A stretch of DNA of 64,000 nucleotides, from the NCBI GenBank assembly GCA_003550325.1, contig QKWP01001679.1, forward strand, positions 1-64,000. The letters are read 5' to 3'. Below the pieces are notes generated by a model. The model searched no databases and had not been told where the DNA came from. It worked only from the letters and a program-made list of their open reading frames with translations. The stretch comes from Gigaspora rosea. Taxonomy: Eukaryota > Glomeromycota > Glomeromycetes > Diversisporales > Gigasporaceae. The position numbers and the translations under genes are program-made. Shown here piece by piece: positions 10,055 through 21,551 of this stretch. Position 1 is the stretch's first letter; each line of letters starts with the position of its first letter.

Positions 10055-10778
10055 GAACAACTCTTTCCGCTGATCCTTTTTTTTACAAAATCGAATAAAC
10101 AAACAAACATAGGCTAGAACAGTTTGGACACTAGCTAACATAGAGTAATCTACTGCTAAAAGAAGAGGCCCTCCTAAAAAGACCCTAACTCTGTTAGAAC
10201 ACCAAGGAAAAAGAAGTGGTCCTTCACTGAGTAGATTACAAAATGTGACTTTTGAAAAATTTTTACAAAACTTTTTGGGGAAATCGGCTAGACCCTAAAT
10301 TGTAGATTACTAAACTAAGACGCGTACACAACAAAACACAACAACAAACAAACAAACAAATGTTTTTAGCAAACAAACAACAAAACAAACACGTAAAATG
10401 CCAAATTTAGAAAAGCTTAGAGGTTTCTTCAACTTCAGTGACGATAGAAGATCAGCATTATACAGCGAACTTAATTTAACTATTCTACAACAAGATAAAA
10501 GAATAGCAAAATTCTTAGGCAAAACAGATGCCCACCTTATAGCTACAATTCGTAAAGTAAATCGAGTATACGAATGGGTACAACATAAAAAACAAGACAA
10601 CAAAGTATAACAGAAGAAGAAAAATACTTAACAGAATGTGACATCAACTCTAACACGTTGTATTCAGTTAACAAAAGAAGCAGCTTGGCACCTGCAAATA
10701 TGGAAATTACCACAGGAGAAGTGGTTTTAGCAATGGATAAAACCTGTAATGAAGCTCAGACTAATAATATGCAAATTA

Positions 10779-11232
10779 GGGATATTAATGGTGTATAATA
10801 CTCTAGAGTAACTTAGGAGTATAAGCCACTCTATACCAGCATGATTTAGGCATCACACCACTCCGGCTTATTAAGATATATCTAAAAGAAGTAAATCACT
10901 CTAGAGTAATACTATTAATGTAAAGTAGTTTATACTCTAGAGCCACTATTATATCAACTGTAAAGTGGGTTATACTCTAGAGTAACTATTATATAAATAT
11001 AAAATCCTATACTATAAATATATAAATTTACTCTGGATTATATACTGGATTATACTTTGGGTTATACTTTAGAGTATGCCCCGACTTATATATTCAGCTT
11101 ATAATAGATTAATACTTCAGTGTTTAATTATAGAGTTTTGCTCTGAGGTGGTGTACTCTAGTGTGGTGTGGTTTTGGGTATTACTCTGGTAGAGTACGCT
11201 CCACACCACCCTGAGCACTCTATTAACATCCC
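10779..11232. mobile_element. MITE inserted in LINE 1 ORF1, 454 bp, TA target
   Basis: Ends are GGGATATTAATGG on the left and CTATTAACATCCC on the right (inverted repeat GGGATRTTAATRG), flanked on both sides by TA (10777-10778 and 11233-11234). A TA duplication suggests a Tc1/mariner-type or related origin. The interior is built from ACTCTAGAGTA-like words in both orientations, giving strong self-complementarity. It interrupts otherwise continuous ORF1 sequence (ATGCAAATTA | ATTCAAATCG), so it is younger than the LINE. Confidence 0.8.
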
Positions 11233-11446
11233 TAATTCAAATCGACAACAATAATATGGTACAGAAGCGAAGTTCTTCAGAGCGGGACGATATAACAAAC
11301 ACAGAAGAAGCTATTGAAGAAATTAAAAAGAGCATAATGATTGAAAATGAATGTGGCACATTGGATTATGGTACTGAAGCTCTTTTGGAAAATATTATTC
11401 CAAAAGTACACAAACAAGAAGTAAAAAGTGATACAAAGAAGAAACA

Positions 11447-12225
11447 CAAAAAACATGAAGATATCAACAACTCAGTCTGGGCTCCCAAAGGAAGAGTCAT
11501 TGCCAAAAATTATACAAAGGAAAATACTGTTAATTATATACATGCTCCTGAAAATCAAGTTGATACCCGGGCTCACACAAATAGATCACAATATTGTTTT
11601 ACTATATGGGATATACCAAAAGAGATTAACTGGTGCGAAATCAAAAGATACTTGGAATATTTTGGCGAGGCCCATTTTATGGAAGAACAGCCAAACTTTA
11701 CAACCAGAGCAATATATATCAGAATCATAACCAAAATAGAAAAATGAGAGGCATCCCTAAGAGAACATTGGTCAATTGTTTTAAGTCAGAAGAAAACGTA
11801 TATGGTAACACCAGGTAGATTTGACATTGCTGAACNCAAAAAACATGAAGATATCTACAACTCAGTATGGGCTCCCAAAGGCAGATTCATTGCCAAAAAT
11901 TATACAAAGGAAAATACTGATAATTATATACATGCTTCTGAAAATCAAGTTGATACCCGGGCTCACACATATGGGTCACAATATTGTTTCACCATCTGGG
12001 ATATACCAAAAGAGATCAACTGGTATGAAATCAAAAGATACTTGGAATATTTTGGCGAGGCCCATTTTATAGAAGAACAGCCAAACTTTACAACCAGAGC
12101 AATATATATCAGAATCATAACCAAAATAGAAAAATGAGAGGCATCACTAAGAGAACATTGGTCAATTGTTTTAAGTCAGAAGAAAACATATATGGTAACA
12201 CCAGGTAGATTTGACATTGCTGAAC
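11447..12225 (+). repeat. 389-bp direct duplication joined by a single N
   Basis: 11447-11835 and 11837-12225 are the same ORF1 segment in tandem, starting CAAAAAACATGAAGATATC and ending GACATTGCTGAAC. They differ at roughly fifteen positions. The only ambiguous base of the window, N at 11836, sits exactly at the junction. This points to an assembly join of two diverged copies or alleles rather than a biological tandem duplication, though the latter is not excluded. Confidence 0.9.
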
Positions 12226-12956
12226 TAGAAAAAAGGAACAATTATAGGGGCATAATACGTAATATACCAACAAAAGCGACAAAGAGTCTTCTTCTTCGAC
12301 AATTAAAGAAGTACAAAGTTCAAGCCGTACAAATTCTAAACAATAGCAACGGCAACAAAGCAAGAAGAGCATATATATATTTTAGCTCTGAACAAGATAA
12401 AAAAGCAGCCCAAGATACAAGTGTATATTACTTTGACACTAAGTTGTTTTGGAATGATAACGCAGAAAGAAGAAGAGGAAAACCCTTTTATAATTATCAC
12501 CAGCACCAATATGAGATGAAAACTATAAAGAATAAAAACCAATATTAAGAGAAATGGAACAGTTCAAAAAGATTAAACCGAACAACTTATCCAAGCAATT
12601 AATTGATGGCAATGGAACAAACCATAGTGACCTAAATGACAACAAGAAGAACCACATACACATATATAGAGAACCGTTCAAAAGACTAGAAAATATAAGT
12701 AATAGCAATCACGAAGGTAATAGAATTGCAACCGGAGCAAACAGGAAAGAACTAGGCAGAAGAAGAGGAAAACAAATAGAAATGGAAAAAGAAGGTAAAG
12801 GTGAGATCGAGAAAATCTTAGCAGAAATGCATAAAAAATTTAAAACAATAGAGCACATACTATCAATGCGCTCCTGAAAGCCGTCCCAGTCCAATTACAG
12901 GTAAAAGGATTGCAAGACACCCTAGGGGCAGAAAAACATTGCAAACAAAACATTAG

Positions 12957-15900
12957 ATGCAAAATTAGAACAATTAAAAATAGGTTTTCATAATATTAAT
13001 GGGATAAAGGGAAATAGAGCAAAACTACAAGAACTTATAGACTTTGGTATAGAACAAAATTTGGATGTAATAGGAATAACTGAAACAAATACCAACAAGA
13101 GAGAAGCAACCTTCTTCGAAATTAACTGGAGGTAATATAGAGGTTTCTGGACGAAAGATGTTATAGAGAAAAGAAAAGGTTCAGGAGTGGGACTGATAGT
13201 TAGAAAAGAATGGCAAACCTACTTTACTGAAGTAATAGTAAAAGATACTTACGCCCTTAAAGCATTATTCAGATTCAAAAAAACAATCTTAGTTGTATAG
13301 GTAGTGTACTTCCCACCTAACGACAAAAATATGCAAAGAAAAATTCAACAGTATATAACAGAGAATATTGCTAAAAGCAAATTAAATACGAGAGTAATTA
13401 TAGAAGGTGACTTCAATGCAGTAATTAGAGGGGAAGTAGATGCAAACACTACCTGGAATAACTGGAAAACAGAAGTTACAGAAAATTACAGAAGAAGTAA
13501 ACTTCCTTTGATTAGATAGTTACAGAGAGTAGGCTATGCAGAAGCATATATACTAATTAATCCACAAACGTTCAAACCGACATGGGCCAATCACAAATAT
13601 TGTTCAAAAATAGACCATATCTGGTTAGACCCCAAAATTAAAGATCTTGTGCTAGATAGCGATATAGAAGAGATGGACCTGGTCACAGGGAGTGATCACA
13701 ATCTGATATGGACAAAACTGCTACTAAGCCCATTTTACACTCAAACTCACTTGCAGAGCAAAGGAAAAAATTCTCTGGTCAACGGAAAATTTATCACTAT
13801 GATAAGATAACCAATAAAGATTGGGAAAACTTTATTGCAATTTAGAAAAATATATTAAAGAATTTCAGAGAAAAGAATTAAAGAAAGGTGTAAAATATAC
13901 AAGTCGGCCAAGAACAAACTGGATAAACGAAGTGTGGGAAAAATTTGCAGAGCTCATAGGTCAAGCTGCAAATAAGTCAATCACATTTAAAAAAATTAAA
14001 AACACTAGTGAAGAAAAACAAAAACAGGTCATTTAGAACCTGAGATACAAATGGATCAAGCAGCTGAGACGAATTGGACGCAGAGCACAAGCGAACTCGG
14101 ACACAAAAATAGAAGACGTAGACCAGCTCTTGATAAACACTCAAATTGAGCTAATAAATACAAACAATAACACAAAAATCCAAGTATAGGAGATAGATGG
14201 ACAGAGCAATGGTTAGAAGGTCTAAAGGGATGGATTAAATTATTAGAAAAGAAAATGGTCTCTGAACAAAAAATAGAACAGAAAAAAAGAATAAGAGAAA
14301 ATATCGAAAGAAGGTTCAGAATGATAGGACAGGAAGATAAGAAAATGCTTAACAGCATACTGGAAAGGCTGTGAAATAAAATAGAAATAGAAAGAATACT
14401 TACAACACCAGACAACGAAACAGGAAAAAGAGAGCTTGTACATGAACCTGACAAAGTTAAAAAAGCAGTTGATAAGTATTTTATGAAACAGTTTACGGAG
14501 AGGCCACAGGTTCAAGAAAAGGAAAAAGAAGAATGAAATGAAGAATATACCCCATGAGTATATATTCAACAAGAATGGTACAATAGTATTTTTGAGAAAA
14601 TTGAGGAAAGAGAATAGAGAGAAATGCTCCAAAAGATCTCCAATAGCTCCGTGCCAGGATTATCTAACATAGGTTATACAATTCTGAAAAGACTCAGTAA
14701 AAGAGCCACTAAGCTCCTTCTAGACCTTCTAAACACAATTCTAGATGAAGGGGAAATGCCAAAAAAATGGAAAGTTGGGATGATATTCCCAATCCCAAAA
14801 ATGGTGGAGTGGGACCTGCAGCTTGTAAACTCTAGGCCGATTATGCTGCTGGAAGCAGCAAGAAAAGGACTCATAAGAATTATCCAAAGAAGACTAAGTA
14901 ATATATCATATCACACAAGATCCTGCGAGAGCCAAATTTTGCTGGGCTCCAAGGAGAATGGACACAAGATCCAATTCATATCATGAACTACTTTATCGAA
15001 GCAGCTAAACAAGAAAATAAAGAAATATGGATAACCCTTATAGATATTAAAAAAGCCTTCGATACTATAGATCTTAAGAAGCTGCAAGTAGCATTAAGGA
15101 GAATCAAAATCCCAGAGAAGCTAGAAAATTTTCTTATGGACATGTTCACAAATAGACAAGTCAAAGTAATCACAAAGTTTGGTCTGACAGAAAGTTTTAG
15201 TCCAGGACAGGGAATAGACCAAGGGGAAGTAATCTCTCTCTTTTATGGAAGATTTACTTTGACCTGTTATTATGCAAACTATACAAGTGTAAACAGGAAG
15301 CGAAAGCAAGACTAGAGTGGCCAATAGAATTAACCCAAGAAAAAATGAAATAGAGGAAATTCATATTGCAGGCCTAGCATATGCAGATGACACTTCTCTG
15401 ATGGCAAACTCTAAAACAAGTATGCAAACCCTAGTTAAAACCGCAGAATCCTTCTTTCGACTAAACAATATCGAGATAAATAGAAAAAAGACAGAATTAT
15501 TAGTGATAAATGGAAAAAGCAAAATAGAAGAAAAAGCGATCCTCATTAAAGAAGGAAAGGAAAAAATATTAGCAAAAAAGAAAAAAGAATTAGTTCATTA
15601 TCTTGGGGTCTGGCTGATGGCAGCAGACCCAAAAAAATCAATTGAGAAAAGACTTGAAATAGAAATTAAGCAAATGGCCAATCTGCTTAATAGGAAAAAA
15701 ATCTCAATTGAACATATAAGATATATAAATAATATGGTTATATTATCCAGAGCTGAATATAAGTTATATACAATAATTTTATCTAAGGAAGAATGAGAAA
15801 AACTACACCAACCAATAATAAGGGTAACAAAGTGGAAAGCAGAACTGGCCTAAACTGCTTCAAATACCATTCCACTACAAAGTAATATTTGGGGAATAAT

Positions 15901-18031
15901 CTCTCTATGGCAGCGGCATATGGAGCATATGATTACAGAATGGGTGATAAGAATAAACAATCCAAACCTCGTAGGTGACCTTGCCAGAATGAGGCTTAGA
16001 GACGCTCAACTCCTATTAAGGTTTACAGTACCCATATGGACCTTAAACAGCGATGAAATTAAAAAGATCAAGTGGAAAAATAATCTGAATGCGAGCATTT
16101 TATTAATGGCAAAGGATATGGATATTAGTATCCAAAATTCCAGATGGGAAAAAAACTGGACTATTAGCACACGCAGTGAAGCCAGCATAGAGATTAAAAA
16201 CCTATTATCTAAGAAAGATTTTGAAAAAGGCACTCACACACTCTGTGAATTGAACCTATGGTTCGTTGAGCAGTTAATTACAAAACAGAATAATACAATG
16301 CTCACATGGCAACAAATTAAAAGAATTCGTGGATTAGAAACGAAAGAAAAAACACCCATATGGTTTAAAAAACTAGAGGAAACAATATTAGAAGACCAGA
16401 TATTCCGAAGAATCAAAGGAAGTTATGCTCAACAAGTGGAGATAAATGAATCCCAAATCAAGCCAAAAAAAAGAAAAATGTCATACAAAAGATCAAAGAA
16501 AGAATGGGTGATTGGACAGAAAAAAGATAATATGGGATCATTCCTCGGAAAGGTAGAAAAAAAATCTCTAAATAAAAAGGTGCACATTTTAGAATGGGAG
16601 GAAAACAAAAAGAATTTGGTGCATGACAACTCATCAAGTTCAAGCATAACTCCTACAAAAAAGATTCTCAAAATAAGAGAAAACGAAGTGAAAGACATGA
16701 GTCCATGGATAAGAAGGAAAAGCAAAGGAGGATGGGCCACAGCGATTGGCCTTAAACATCTCAAAAATATGATAGCTCCTGAAAAGAAGACTAGAGAAAA
16801 AAAGGAATCCGAAGTAGAACATGTAACTTTTGCAGAAAGTTGGGACGTATACCTGATTCAAAATCTAGTAGAAAAAGGGAAAAACAATGAGAGCTCATAC
16901 AGGCACTAGAGAAGAACTAGGTGTACGATGAAATAACTTACTATACAGATGGCTTACTCGGAGGAGGTGGTACGGAGGATCACAAAGCAGAGTATGGAAT
17001 AATTCAAGTAGATAGTAAAGGTACAATAGTTAGAGAACTTAAAGGCAGAATCCAAGGGTAGTTTTTTTCAACAAGATCAGAACTTATGGCAATTCTGGAA
17101 GCGACTCTGATAACTTCAAGCAACAGCAAAATAGACATTTTCACTGACAGTCAAATAGCGATCCACATAATTAAAAAAAGCTGGGAAATTAAAAGCACAA
17201 GAAGCTGGTGCAAAATAAAAAACCCGGGCATTATAGGAACAATTGTTAAAATACTAGACACAAAGAATGTAGATTTGCAACTTTACAAAGTAAAAGCACA
17301 TGCGGGAAATGTGCTAAACGACCTAGCAGATAGGGCAGCAAAAGAAGGTGCACAAGAAAGAGAAATAATTTCGATCAATGTAAATGAGATTTAGGGAATG
17401 GTGCTAAGACCTACCTGGAACAATATCACAATCGAAACACCGATCTGTAGCTTTCTCAAAACGCTTACTCAAACCTTCCACAAATGGACTGGCTCTTCAT
17501 GCAAAATACAAAGGACAATATTCATCAAAAAAGAGCAGAAAGTCAAGACTGGAAGATATTTTGGACTTTGTGGAAGAAGGAAAGGAAAGAAAAGCATGTT
17601 CTTTCAGAGCGAATAAGAAATGGAGTTCAGATTAAAGAGCTTAAGCGGTTTACTGCCCATACTAAGTCTACGCAAAAGAAACTGAGAAGACCTCTACCAA
17701 ATGGCAATATGCAGAAAATGTAAAAAAAAGAAGAGGACTTCGAGCACCTAACAACCTGTGAAATTGCAGAGCATTTTGGTCTGAAAAAGAGAAGTCGATA
17801 GTAAAGGAAATCTGGTCAAATCTAGATACGTCGATCAAGAAGAAACTGTCGATTGACTACTTGGACACAACGTTAACAGGAGGAGAAGAGGCAGTCAGAT
17901 GTATAAGAAGAAATTATCTGGCATGAGGGCTAATTGAAATGGATATAAAAAACTCACTCCTACAAGCAGAAATCGCTAATAATGCAGCAGAGTCGATCAT
18001 ATTAGAATGGTGGGATAAATGACGTAATGTT
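12957..18031 (+). pseudogene. LINE 1 ORF2: endonuclease / reverse transcriptase / RNase H, broken
   Basis: Endonuclease: NINGIKGNRAKL (about 12990), GITETN (13075), IEGDFNAVI (13400), IDHIWLDP (13612) and GSDHNLIW (13690), the metal-binding and catalytic blocks of APE-like nucleases. Reverse transcriptase: GLSNIGYTILKRL (14655), DIKKAFDTIDL (15045), IDQGEVISLF (15217) and LAYADDTSLM (15378), the catalytic Asp pair. RNase H: YYTDG (16941), TRSELMAILEA (17075), FTDSQIAIHI (17140) and VKAHAGNVLNDLADRAA (17293), retaining the acidic residues. Zinc knuckle: CRKC then, after a one-base phase change, EHLTTC (17714-17757). In-frame stops (e.g. after EINWR, ILVV, PLIR, GRIQG) and several phase changes break it. 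The longest intact piece is 15920-16909, the linker between the reverse transcriptase and RNase H. Confidence 0.85.
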
Positions 18032-18075
18032 TTTCAAAAAGAGATTTGGCTCCAATGCTGCAATGAAGTTGCAAA

Positions 18076-18294
18076 ATGGGAAAAAGAGCTGGAAATCATT
18101 CGGTGAAAAAGAAGAAGAAGAAGGAAGAAAGCGAATCTAAAAGGAAGAAAGTCAAAGGAGTAAAGGTTTTAGACAAAGGAAAAGGCACACCCTTGGAAGC
18201 AGAAGAAGAATATAGAAAACAGAAGGTATCAGATAAAAGGTGTGATAAGTTCAAGAAAAAAATGGTTCAGGTAACAAAAGAGGTAGAAAAATAG
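18076..18294 (+). pseudogene. Lysine-rich tail of LINE 1, possibly the end of ORF2 or a 3' frame
   Basis: Reads MGKRAGNHSVKKKKKKEE, then ESKRKKVKGVKVLDKG and a charged helix to TAG. Strongly basic, as nucleic-acid-binding tails often are. It lies between the zinc-knuckle region and the 3' untranslated end. Whether it was ever translated is not shown by the sequence. Confidence 0.35.
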
Positions 18295-18578
18295 ATAAGG
18301 ACCGGAAGTTGGTTCAGATGGAATAAAAATTAAAAGATCATGACAGGCTGTAGATCCAGGCCGATGAACTGCAGATTTAATATCTGAGGTAGATATTAAA
18401 GAAGTGGCAAGGTCAATTCTACTTTGGCAGGTCGCACATAGGTGCCAAATAGCAACTGGATAAGCCACACTTTAGTTTAAAATAGCATAGCTATAAATAG
18501 AACACATGTATTAAAAATGCAATTTCTATATTATAAAATAAAGTTGTAACACGATTGTCAAAAAAAATATATATATAT

Positions 18579-18592
18579 ATATCTGATATAGT
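18579..18592. repeat. LINE 1 target-site duplication, right
   Basis: ATATCTGATATAGT, matching 10041-10054. The left boundary is blurred by the TA-rich tail. Confidence 0.9.
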
Positions 18593-18644
18593 TCATTTGA
18601 AATCTCAATTCGTGTATTATGATAGTCAAATTCTCCAATCCTAT

Positions 18645-18765
18645 TGGCTGCAGGTAGACCGGTTCTTGAACCAGACTAAAATAGGACTGGTCCATGGACC
18701 GTTTATAAAATTTGGTCCGGTTTGTGGTTCGCTGCTCAGACCCGGTTTTTTTAACTAAGACCAGA
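18645..18765. repeat. GGTCC-rich repeat, right part
   Basis: ACCGGTTCTTGAACC, ACTGGTCCATGGACCG and GACCCGGTTTTTTTAACT are self-complementary words. It resembles 9650-9745 on the other side of LINE 1. Confidence 0.5.
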
Positions 18766-19278
18766 CTAGGACATACCATAACACCCTATCTACAAGTATT
18801 GCATATCTGACCTTTATCATACCCTGTAACTAGGGATGAGTTCGGTCAGTTAATAGTTGGCTAGCTGATTAGCTATAGGCATGGTCGATATAGTCAGCTA
18901 TAATAGCTTAGCTGACTGATTAGCCAATGCCAAAATTTTTATTTTCTGGCTAAAAAATTATAATTATTGCTTAATTCAGTATGAAGTGTACAAATTATAT
19001 AGAATTATTAAAGAAATACCCTAGTATCTTCTATCTTCCCCAGGATCACTATCACTTTTTCACTGTTACGTGACTATGCCCAATAAACTTCATGATCATT
19101 TTAAGTTAGTACTAGGGTTTCTATATTGCTTGATATTAGCAAAACACATAGTAGAATTGCTTAAGGAATTTTTTTGTTAAAGCGTGAAAGTTTTTTATTC
19201 AAATTTGAAAAAACGTACGTTTTGTTTTGATCTTTCGCTTGTATTTCATTAACATGCTCTTGTTATTTTACAGAATAT

Positions 19279-20568
19279 CTACAAACATGTTAGATCACAT
19301 AACATTTCAACTTATGGACACGTACCAAAGTAATAATTTTTTTTAAATTATAAAACGATCCAGTAAGGCTTTTGCACTAAGACAACATACTTTATCATTC
19401 TAATAAAGCTTGTTCTCCCGGTCTTTCCAGCTCTAATAGTAATGAGATTATTAAAATCAGATCAGAGATATAACCTTTTGAAATTTAGGCAACATTCTAA
19501 AGATTATATAAAAATGTTGCATAAATTTTATAAGGCTATATATATATCTGAGTCAATTTTTAATAATATCGCAAATTAGTATCAAAAAGACCAGGAGAAT
19601 AAGTTTATTTAGAGTGATAAAGGGTTAACTTAGCAGTTAGTTTGAAAGTCTTCCAGCCACCTTTCTCTTATTCTATTTATTTTTTTTAAATTTAAAAAGA
19701 GATTTTATAATAGGTTAAACTCCTTACCGTCCTAGGCAACTGACTTTTCTGGTTCTAATAGTAGTAAAAATAAACTTAATAAGCAATTCTCCAGTCAACT
19801 GGTTCAAAAAATTTTTTTTATATATAAATTTTACTATAAGTGCAAATGCATAGCATCTCTATCTAAAACTTTTTTTATACTAAGTTAATCACCTTTCTGG
19901 CTTAAGAGACTTTTGTAAAGCTCATTAAACTGTATTTAATAGTAGTTAGAGCATTAAAATCAGCTAGGTGGATACTAAGATATCTTTAAAAAACCTTTCT
20001 TTTACTATGTAAATTTCTTTGCAAACAATAGTATTGTTTATAAAGAAATTTATATAGTAAAAGAAAGGTTTTTTAAAGATATCTTGGTATTTACCAAGCC
20101 AATTTTGACACTTTAACTACTATTAGATACGTTTTAATAAGCTTTACAAAAGTCTCTTAAGCCAGAAAGGTGATTAACTTAGTATAAAAAAAAGTTTTAG
20201 ATAGAGACGCTATGCATTCGCACTTATAGTAAAATTTATATAAAAAAATTTTTGAACCAGTTGACTGGAGAATTGCCTATTAATAGAGCTGGGATATAGT
20301 GTATGAAGTTTATGCAACATTTTTATATAATCTTTAGAACGTTGCCTATATTTTGAAAGTCATATCTCTGGTTCTACTAATCAGATTTTAATAATCTCAT
20401 ACTAAGAGAACCGGAAAGACCAGAAGAACAATCTTTATTAGGGTGATAAAAGATGTTATCTTAGTACAAAAGCCTTAATAGCAGGCAGTTTTTAATTAAA
20501 AAAAATTTTATTATTTTGGTACATGTCTATAAGATGAAATTTCACGTGACCTGTACATGTCTGTAGTA
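19279..20568. repeat. Giant foldback (hairpin) element, copy 2
   Basis: The left arm (19279-20030) and right arm (20037-20568) are reverse complements over almost their whole length. Paired blocks include AGATATCTTTAAAAAACC / its complement, TTGTTTGCAAAG-like loop flanks, GACTTTTGTAAAGCT, CTCCAGTCAACTGG, AATGTTGCATAAA and TACTAAGACAACAT-like ends. The centre is GCAAACAATAGTATTGTTTA, so the loop is only a few bases. The left arm has about 235 extra bases (19540-19775) lacking in the right arm. Non-coding. Read-through would give a stem of more than 500 bp. Homologous to the hairpin at 4733-5886. Confidence 0.85.
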
Positions 20569-21464
20569 GGAATAGCGCATATCTGCGATAGCATAATCTG
20601 TGCATAAATTTGATTTTATTGCAGAAGCATATGCGATAGCATATTCGCATATTGGTACTAATTTCGCATAATTAATAGAGCATAATCTGTGCATAAAATG
20701 GCGATATTAAAGATAATGTAATATTAGAACATTTCCAGTCAATAAGGCGAGACCAACTAGATTTCAAAAATTTTCTGGATTGTTCCGTGACTGTATAAAA
20801 TTTTCAGAATTTCCCGTAGCCCTATGTATTTTTTTTACTATAAGAGAGAGGTAGAACTCTGAGAACACAGAATCTAGTTGGTTTCACCTAAACGCAAAAC
20901 ACGAACATGGTAGTCAGGATTTTCAGGTAGTAATTTATGTTAAAAATTTATAAATTATGGTAATTTTACAACCCTGGTGATCGCATAGTTTGCATGTTTC
21001 TACTTAATTCACATAATTTGCAGCATAATTCTACAAAATTTATCACATAATTCGCATAAATCGAATTGCAAAGAAGGCAGAATTTGGGGTCTGTCACAGC
21101 AGAAAATGAGGATCTCTAGTCCATAGACTTTCCATTATTTTATTGCCCAAAAATCACATGATAGTGAAATTTGATAGTCAAAAAGTGGTCAAAATAATCT
21201 AATTCGGTCAAATTTGCAAATCGTTTGATGAGTTTTAAACTTATCTCCAATAGGCCAAATGATCTACAAATTTTGACCAGAATTAGATTGTTTTGAAATG
21301 TAGATCAGATCTTCAATATTTTGATTATTTTGATTGGCTGTTTACAGCATGTGGGCTGAACTTTTTTTCACCATATTCTAATATGTATAACTGTATAACA
21401 TATAAAAATATAATTATTTGGCATTTGTTTATATGTTTGATTAAAAATTGATTAAGAAATTGAT
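20569..21464. other. Interior of the hAT-like element, nothing coding
   Basis: AT-rich with recurrent GCATAAT / GCGATAGCATA words around 20575-20700 and 20990-21065, and an isolated less AT-rich patch near 20730-20900. No gene is supported. Confidence 0.35.
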
Positions 21465-21551
21465 CTAGTAATTTATCGGCTATAGCCGACTAGTAGTCGA
21501 TAGTTGATGATAGCTGACCGAAGCTGACCTAGCTGACCGAACCAATTCCTA

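Larger units (their letters stand above)
10398..12877 (+). pseudogene. LINE 1 ORF1 (RNA-binding protein), broken
   Basis: Begins at ATG 10398 after an A-rich leader (MPNLEKLRGFFNF...). The phase shifts at about 10607, from which ITEEEKYLTECDINSN continues. It is split by a MITE at 10779-11232, resumes as MVQKRSSSERDD, and has an in-frame TGA after IITKIEK (11745 and again in the duplicated block). From 12192 the segment GIIRNIPTKATKSLL...AYIYFSSEQDKKAAQ looks like an RRM-type fold, as in ORF1 proteins of several LINE groups. A basic tail (GRRRGKQIEMEKEGKGEIEK) ends at 12877. Its family role is binding the element's RNA. The middle part is present twice because of the 389-bp duplication. Confidence 0.7.
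10055..18578 (+). mobile_element. LINE 1: full-length, decayed non-LTR retrotransposon with RNase H
   Basis: Bounded by a 14-bp target duplication (ATATCTGATATAGT), with a short A-rich/TA-rich tail at 18560-18578. Order: an AACAAACA-rich leader; ORF1 with an RNA-binding-like region; ORF2 with an APE-type endonuclease, reverse transcriptase (YADD), RNase H and a C-terminal zinc knuckle; and a ~500-bp 3' region. This order is known from the Tad1/I groups of fungal LINEs; the exact clade is an inference. The coding regions carry numerous stops and phase changes, so it cannot move on its own. It contains a later MITE (10779-11232) and a 389-bp direct duplication around an N (11836). It probably landed inside an older GGTCC-rich repeat. 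Confidence 0.9.
18831..21551. mobile_element. hAT-like non-autonomous element, about 2.7 kb
   Basis: Left end TAGGGATGAGTTCGGTCAG and right end (reverse complement) TAGGAATTGGTTCGGTCAG form an imperfect inverted repeat. Subterminal AGCTGACC/GGCTAGCTGA words recur at both ends, a habit of hAT elements. The flanking 8-mers (CCTGTAAC and CCTTGACC) match only partly, so the boundaries are tentative. No transposase frame is present. The giant hairpin 19279-20568 lies inside. Confidence 0.5.

Noticed and set aside
14056-14632. Minus-strand frames opposite LINE 1 ORF2
   Set aside because: Phe/Ser/Leu-rich antisense shadows of an AT-rich, Lys-rich coding strand; no motif.
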